Positions 61,589 through 64,000 of a DNA stretch of 64,000 nt are shown here, piece by piece. A program made the position numbers and the translations under genes. The notes beneath the pieces were generated by a model that did no database searches, had not been told where the DNA came from, and saw only the letters and a list, made by a program, of their open reading frames with translations. The stretch spans positions 558,001 through 622,000 of the forward strand of contig JAXHNP010000003.1 in the NCBI GenBank assembly GCA_034520365.1, in the 5' to 3' direction. Position 1 is the stretch's first letter, and each line of letters begins with the position of its first letter. The stretch is from Desulfobacterales bacterium (GTDB lineage: Bacteria; Desulfobacterota; Desulfobacteria; Desulfobacterales; Desulfosalsimonadaceae).

Positions 61589-61663
61589 ATGCACCTTTTT
61601 GGGTTACTTTCGGCAAAAATGGCACGCCCACGGCTTCAACCGCTTTTTGCGAAGCCGTCATTC

Positions 61664-62539
61664 CTAAAGCAGATTCTCCCCCCGCAGCCGATCAATAATC
61701 TCACTGGTGGATTTGCTCCGGTTCATAGTATAGAAGTGCAATCCCGAAACGCCTTCTTTTAACAGCCCCCGGCACTGATCAACGGCAAAATCAATCCCCA
61801 TCTGAAGCACCGCCTCCTTATCCGCGTCAGCCATTGCGTCCAATTTCTGCTGCAGTTCATCCGTAATGGTGGAGCCGCATACTTTGGATAAGATATTGGT
61901 GAGCTTGATGGTGTAGACCGGCATAACCCCCGGAATAATAGGGACGGTAATACCGGCTGCCCGGCACTTATCAACGAAATCAAAGAAATACTGATTGTCA
62001 TAGCAGTACTGGCATACGATGTAGGCCGCCCCGCTATCCTGTTTCTTTTTGATCGCCTCAATGTCTTTGTCCAGACTTTCCGCTTCCACATGGCCTTCGG
62101 GATAGGCCGCGCATCCAAGCGCAAAATCATACCGATCCTTGATAAAGCCGATCATATCCGAGGCATAAGAGAAGCTTTCCGGATGAGGGGCAAAATTTTC
62201 ATCCTTAGGCTTATCCCCCCGGATCACAAAAATCGTCTCAATCCCGAGCGCCTTATAATTATCCAGCACTTCGGTTATTTCATCCGGCCCCAGCCCATAG
62301 CCTGCAAGATAGGCAACAGTGGGCAGATTCTTTTCCTCAACCAGTTTTTTTACCGTCTGATAGGAGCCGTCCCGGTTTGAGCCGCCCGCCCCGAAGGTCA
62401 CCGTCATATAATCGGGGCCGCGCTCCGCCAATTTATCCACAATACCATCGAATTTTTCCGCTGCCGCCTCATCGCGGGGCGGAAAAAATTCCATGGACAC
62501 CACCGGGGCCTTTTTTTCATAAAGCTCTGTCACGCGCAT
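61664..62539 (-). CDS. metF: methylenetetrahydrofolate reductase
   Basis: A 291-residue TIM-barrel flavoenzyme. VSMEFFPPRDEAA has the catalytic Glu, VTFGAGGSNRDGSY the folate/FAD region, and PIIPGVMPVYT a further conserved block. It reduces methylene-THF to methyl-THF, and in acetogenic or sulfate-reducing anaerobes also serves the Wood-Ljungdahl pathway; which role applies cannot be decided here. AGGAGG precedes the ATG. It is monocistronic, with a copy of the 30-bp repeat about 100 bp upstream. Confidence 0.94.
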   Translation of the reverse strand: MRVTELYEKKAPVVSMEFFPPRDEAAAEKFDGIVDKLAERGPDYMTVTFGAGGSNRDGSYQTVKKLVEEKNLPTVAYLAGYGLGPDEITEVLDNYKALGIETIFVIRGDKPKDENFAPHPESFSYASDMIGFIKDRYDFALGCAAYPEGHVEAESLDKDIEAIKKKQDSGAAYIVCQYCYDNQYFFDFVDKCRAAGITVPIIPGVMPVYTIKLTNILSKVCGSTITDELQQKLDAMADADKEAVLQMGIDFAVDQCRGLLKEGVSGLHFYTMNRSKSTSEIIDRLRGENLL

Positions 62540-62635
62540 AATCTTAAATTTTCCTCCTGTGCGAATTTGATAATCAATTAAAACCAGAACTGCACAGTAT
62601 TTTAAAATGCCCCCGGGGTTGTCAAGACAATCTTT

Positions 62636-62665
62636 CCTAAATTGAGCGTTTCAAATTTTTAAAAT
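62636..62665. repeat. 30-bp repeat element, copy 3 of 3
   Basis: CCTAAATTGAGCGTTTCAAA plus the A/T-rich tail matches copies 1 and 2 with one substitution. It is upstream of metF. Confidence 0.85.
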
Positions 62666-62813
62666 CGGAAGCTTCAAAAAACGTCCCGGCCCGCGCCGGC
62701 CCGCTACGCATAGCCTTAAAACTTTCTGATTTTCTTAAAAATAATAATTTGACGCCCAAGTAAATCCTGTTATATTATGTAAAGAGGTCTATTATGCCTG
62801 AAAGGAGGCGGCT

Positions 62814-63164
62814 TTGCTTCAAAAATATGAAATAATTAAGGATAGCCAGCAAAAAAAACTTAAAATCCGGGAGTATGCGATTATTGACAAGCGCCTTAAA
62901 AATGTGAGCCCTGGATTGCTGCGTCCCGAGGATTACACATTTCTTCATGAGGAGACCTATGAGGCCAAAGCCATTTTCAAGGCCATCGCCCAAGGGGGCC
63001 TTGACCTGATCGCCGCCCTGCGAACTCCCATTTTTTTCCCGAATGCGGACAATATCGCCATCATCGCCGAATCCGTGGTAAAATTATATGATGCCAAAAA
63101 TAAAAAAGCGGTTGCGCTGATCTTCAATGACGGCGCCGGCCACACAAGCGCTGACATCAACTGA
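62814..63164 (+). CDS. conserved-looking protein of unknown function
   Basis: A 116-residue protein starting at TTG (LQKYEIIKDSQQKKLKIREY) with AAAGGAGG just upstream. It is mixed alpha/beta, soluble, and has no signal peptide. I do not recognise the family. It is flanked by non-coding DNA on both sides and so seems monocistronic. Confidence 0.65.
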   Translation: MLQKYEIIKDSQQKKLKIREYAIIDKRLKNVSPGLLRPEDYTFLHEETYEAKAIFKAIAQGGLDLIAALRTPIFFPNADNIAIIAESVVKLYDAKNKKAVALIFNDGAGHTSADIN

Positions 63165-63528
63165 CCCCCCGGCCTTATCCCTATTATTTAACCATTAAAT
63201 TCAGGCGATTGCATTTCTGCGCGGATACTGTTATTGTTGAGCATATCCATTTAAGATTTAAAAACGCTTGCAGGGAAATCATGGTACCCCCAAAACTTCA
63301 TATCGGCACTTCCGGCTGGAATTACAATCATTGGAAAGGCCCTATGCCGGAAGCCTTGGCGATAAACTGGGGCCGGTCCTTTTTCAGCTGCCGCCCCGCT
63401 GGAAGTTAAATATTGACCGGCTCCAGGAGCTGGCCAATTAATAAAACCTCCTGTTACCGGGATTTATTTTTGCCCAGTCCATGCTAGGTTTCGTAAAACT
63501 CTCATCCCGCTGACCGGATGACACATCC
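63165..63528. other. gene-poor stretch with a broken gene
   Basis: These 364 bp carry only the DUF72 remnant at 63281-63441 and no other recognised signal. The promoter of the porin gene must be in the last part, but is not obvious. Confidence 0.5.
63281..63441 (+). pseudogene. DUF72 (YecE-like) gene with internal deletion and frameshift
   Basis: The first frame gives MVPPKLHIGTSGWNYNHWKG, the typical DUF72 N-terminus. In the next frame the sequence continues YAGSLGDKLGPVLFQLPPRW, an internal DUF72 block normally more than 60 residues later, and stops at LQELAN. The normal family length is ~240-280 residues, so most of the gene is lost. Confidence 0.82.
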
Positions 63529-64000
63529 ATGCATATGCAAACAGAAAAAAATATAACCCGATTTTTGAGCATCCTGGCATTTTTCATTTCGATTTTTTAT
63601 TTCATTCTGCCGCAACCCCCGGTTGGCGCGGCAAACAGCCGGGAGACCCTCTGGCCGATCCCCGATTTTTTAAACAAGACCACCGTTAACCCGGCACTGA
63701 CCGATCGATTCGGTACGTGGCGGACGGATCTGTATAAAAACGGCATCCGGCTATCCATGGACACGGTAACCGGCTACCAGAATGTGCTTTCCGGCGGCAT
63801 CCGCGAAGACGGCGAGGCCGGCGGATCGCTGGACCTTGAGCTGGCCTTTGATTTTGAAAAACTCGGCTTATGGCAGGGCGGGTATGTCCGGCTGTTTGCG
63901 GAAACCCGATTCGGCGATTTTATCAATGCCGACACCGGCTCACTGCACGCGGAAAACACGGACGGATTGTACCCGCTGGCGCATAAAAACGAAACCGTCA
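63529..64000 (+). CDS. OprB-like carbohydrate-selective porin, 3' end outside window
   Basis: The first 157 residues are visible and the frame is open at the window end. There is a hydrophobic signal-like segment (FLSILAFFISIFYFILPQP), then WRTDLYKNGIRLSMDTVTGY and GSLDLELAFDFEKLGLWQGG, typical of OprB-family porins near their N-terminus. Two ATG codons (63529, 63535) are possible; no strong ribosome-binding site is seen. It should form an outer-membrane channel, with sugar specificity inferred from the family only. Confidence 0.75.
   Translation, partial: MHMQTEKNITRFLSILAFFISIFYFILPQPPVGAANSRETLWPIPDFLNKTTVNPALTDRFGTWRTDLYKNGIRLSMDTVTGYQNVLSGGIREDGEAGGSLDLELAFDFEKLGLWQGGYVRLFAETRFGDFINADTGSLHAENTDGLYPLAHKNETV

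Larger units (their letters stand above)
61207..61663. other. repeat-rich intergenic region
   Basis: These 457 bp contain the hairpin repeat at 61276-61339, a CCCGGGCGGCAGCCCGGG stretch near 61408, GGTATTAGGT direct repeats, and the 101-bp palindromic repeat copy. No gene was seen. Confidence 0.65.

Noticed and set aside
1-64000. CRISPR arrays, tRNA or rRNA genes
   Set aside because: No regularly spaced repeats and no cloverleaf or rRNA-like sequence were recognised by eye; a tRNAscan or Infernal run would be needed to exclude them fully.

Overview
The window looks like chromosomal DNA of a sulfate-reducer-like Desulfobacterota (Desulfobacteraceae / Desulfosarcina-like) bacterium. This is inferred from gene content, not from a marker gene: many receiver-only response regulators, several DASS (SLC13) anion transporters, tandem-domain universal stress proteins (USP), DUF3786 and Fe-S proteins, a sigma-54 regulatory style, and a branched-chain-type ABC transporter combined with acyl-CoA ligases. 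No rRNA, tRNA or CRISPR array was seen.

Region 1 (1-31 kb) is a dense signalling and stress region. It holds eleven receiver domains (eight of them stand-alone proteins), four histidine kinases, one NtrC-type activator, two CBS-domain proteins, three DASS transporters, two tandem USPs, an ADP-forming acyl-CoA synthetase/GNAT fusion (Pat-like), a free-standing CBM48 protein, a TauE/SafE exporter, a PstS-like binding protein and a crotonase. Most of it runs on the minus strand in three blocks: kinase-receiver-receiver-DASS-receiver/kinase-receiver-receiver (15.8 to 9.3 kb), USP-Pat (21.7 to 18.0 kb) and receiver-kinase-DASS-small protein-Yip1-receiver/CBS (27.7 to 21.9 kb). Four good sigma-54 (-24/-12) promoters and one weaker one occur here. 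A shared palindrome, TTTACA-N3-TGTAAA, lies about 100-135 bp upstream of three of them. The NtrC-type activator encoded at 27.9-29.4 kb is the obvious candidate to bind it. This local sigma-54 regulon is the most interesting system I can propose.

Region 2 (31-32.6 kb) is a small disturbed island. A HicA/HicB toxin-antitoxin pair and non-coding debris lie between two 178-bp direct copies of the promoter and first codons of the following acyl-CoA synthetase gene.

Region 3 (32.6-46.6 kb) is mixed housekeeping and metabolism: acyl-CoA synthetase, a cation/Ca2+ exchanger, two methyltransferases, a DUF3015/DUF4105 envelope pair, Fe-S proteins, a divergent HisF, an M24 peptidase and an acyl-CoA dehydrogenase. 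It also contains fragments of a PhzF-like gene and possibly a helix-turn-helix gene.

Region 4 (46.7-59 kb) starts with a GAF-PAS-LuxR regulator. A plus-strand operon follows: LivG-type ATPase, acyl-CoA ligase, LivH, LivM, LivK, LivF, USP, a second acyl-CoA ligase, and then an outer-membrane porin-like protein. The layout suggests import of a carboxylic acid that is activated to its CoA thioester on arrival.

Region 5 (59-64 kb) has a secreted FG-GAP-like protein, MetF, small unknown proteins, palindromic repeats, a broken DUF72 gene and the start of an OprB-like porin. Short deletions and repeat elements recur across the window (transposase, PhzF and DUF72 remnants; three copies of a 30-bp element; two copies of a 101-bp palindromic element).
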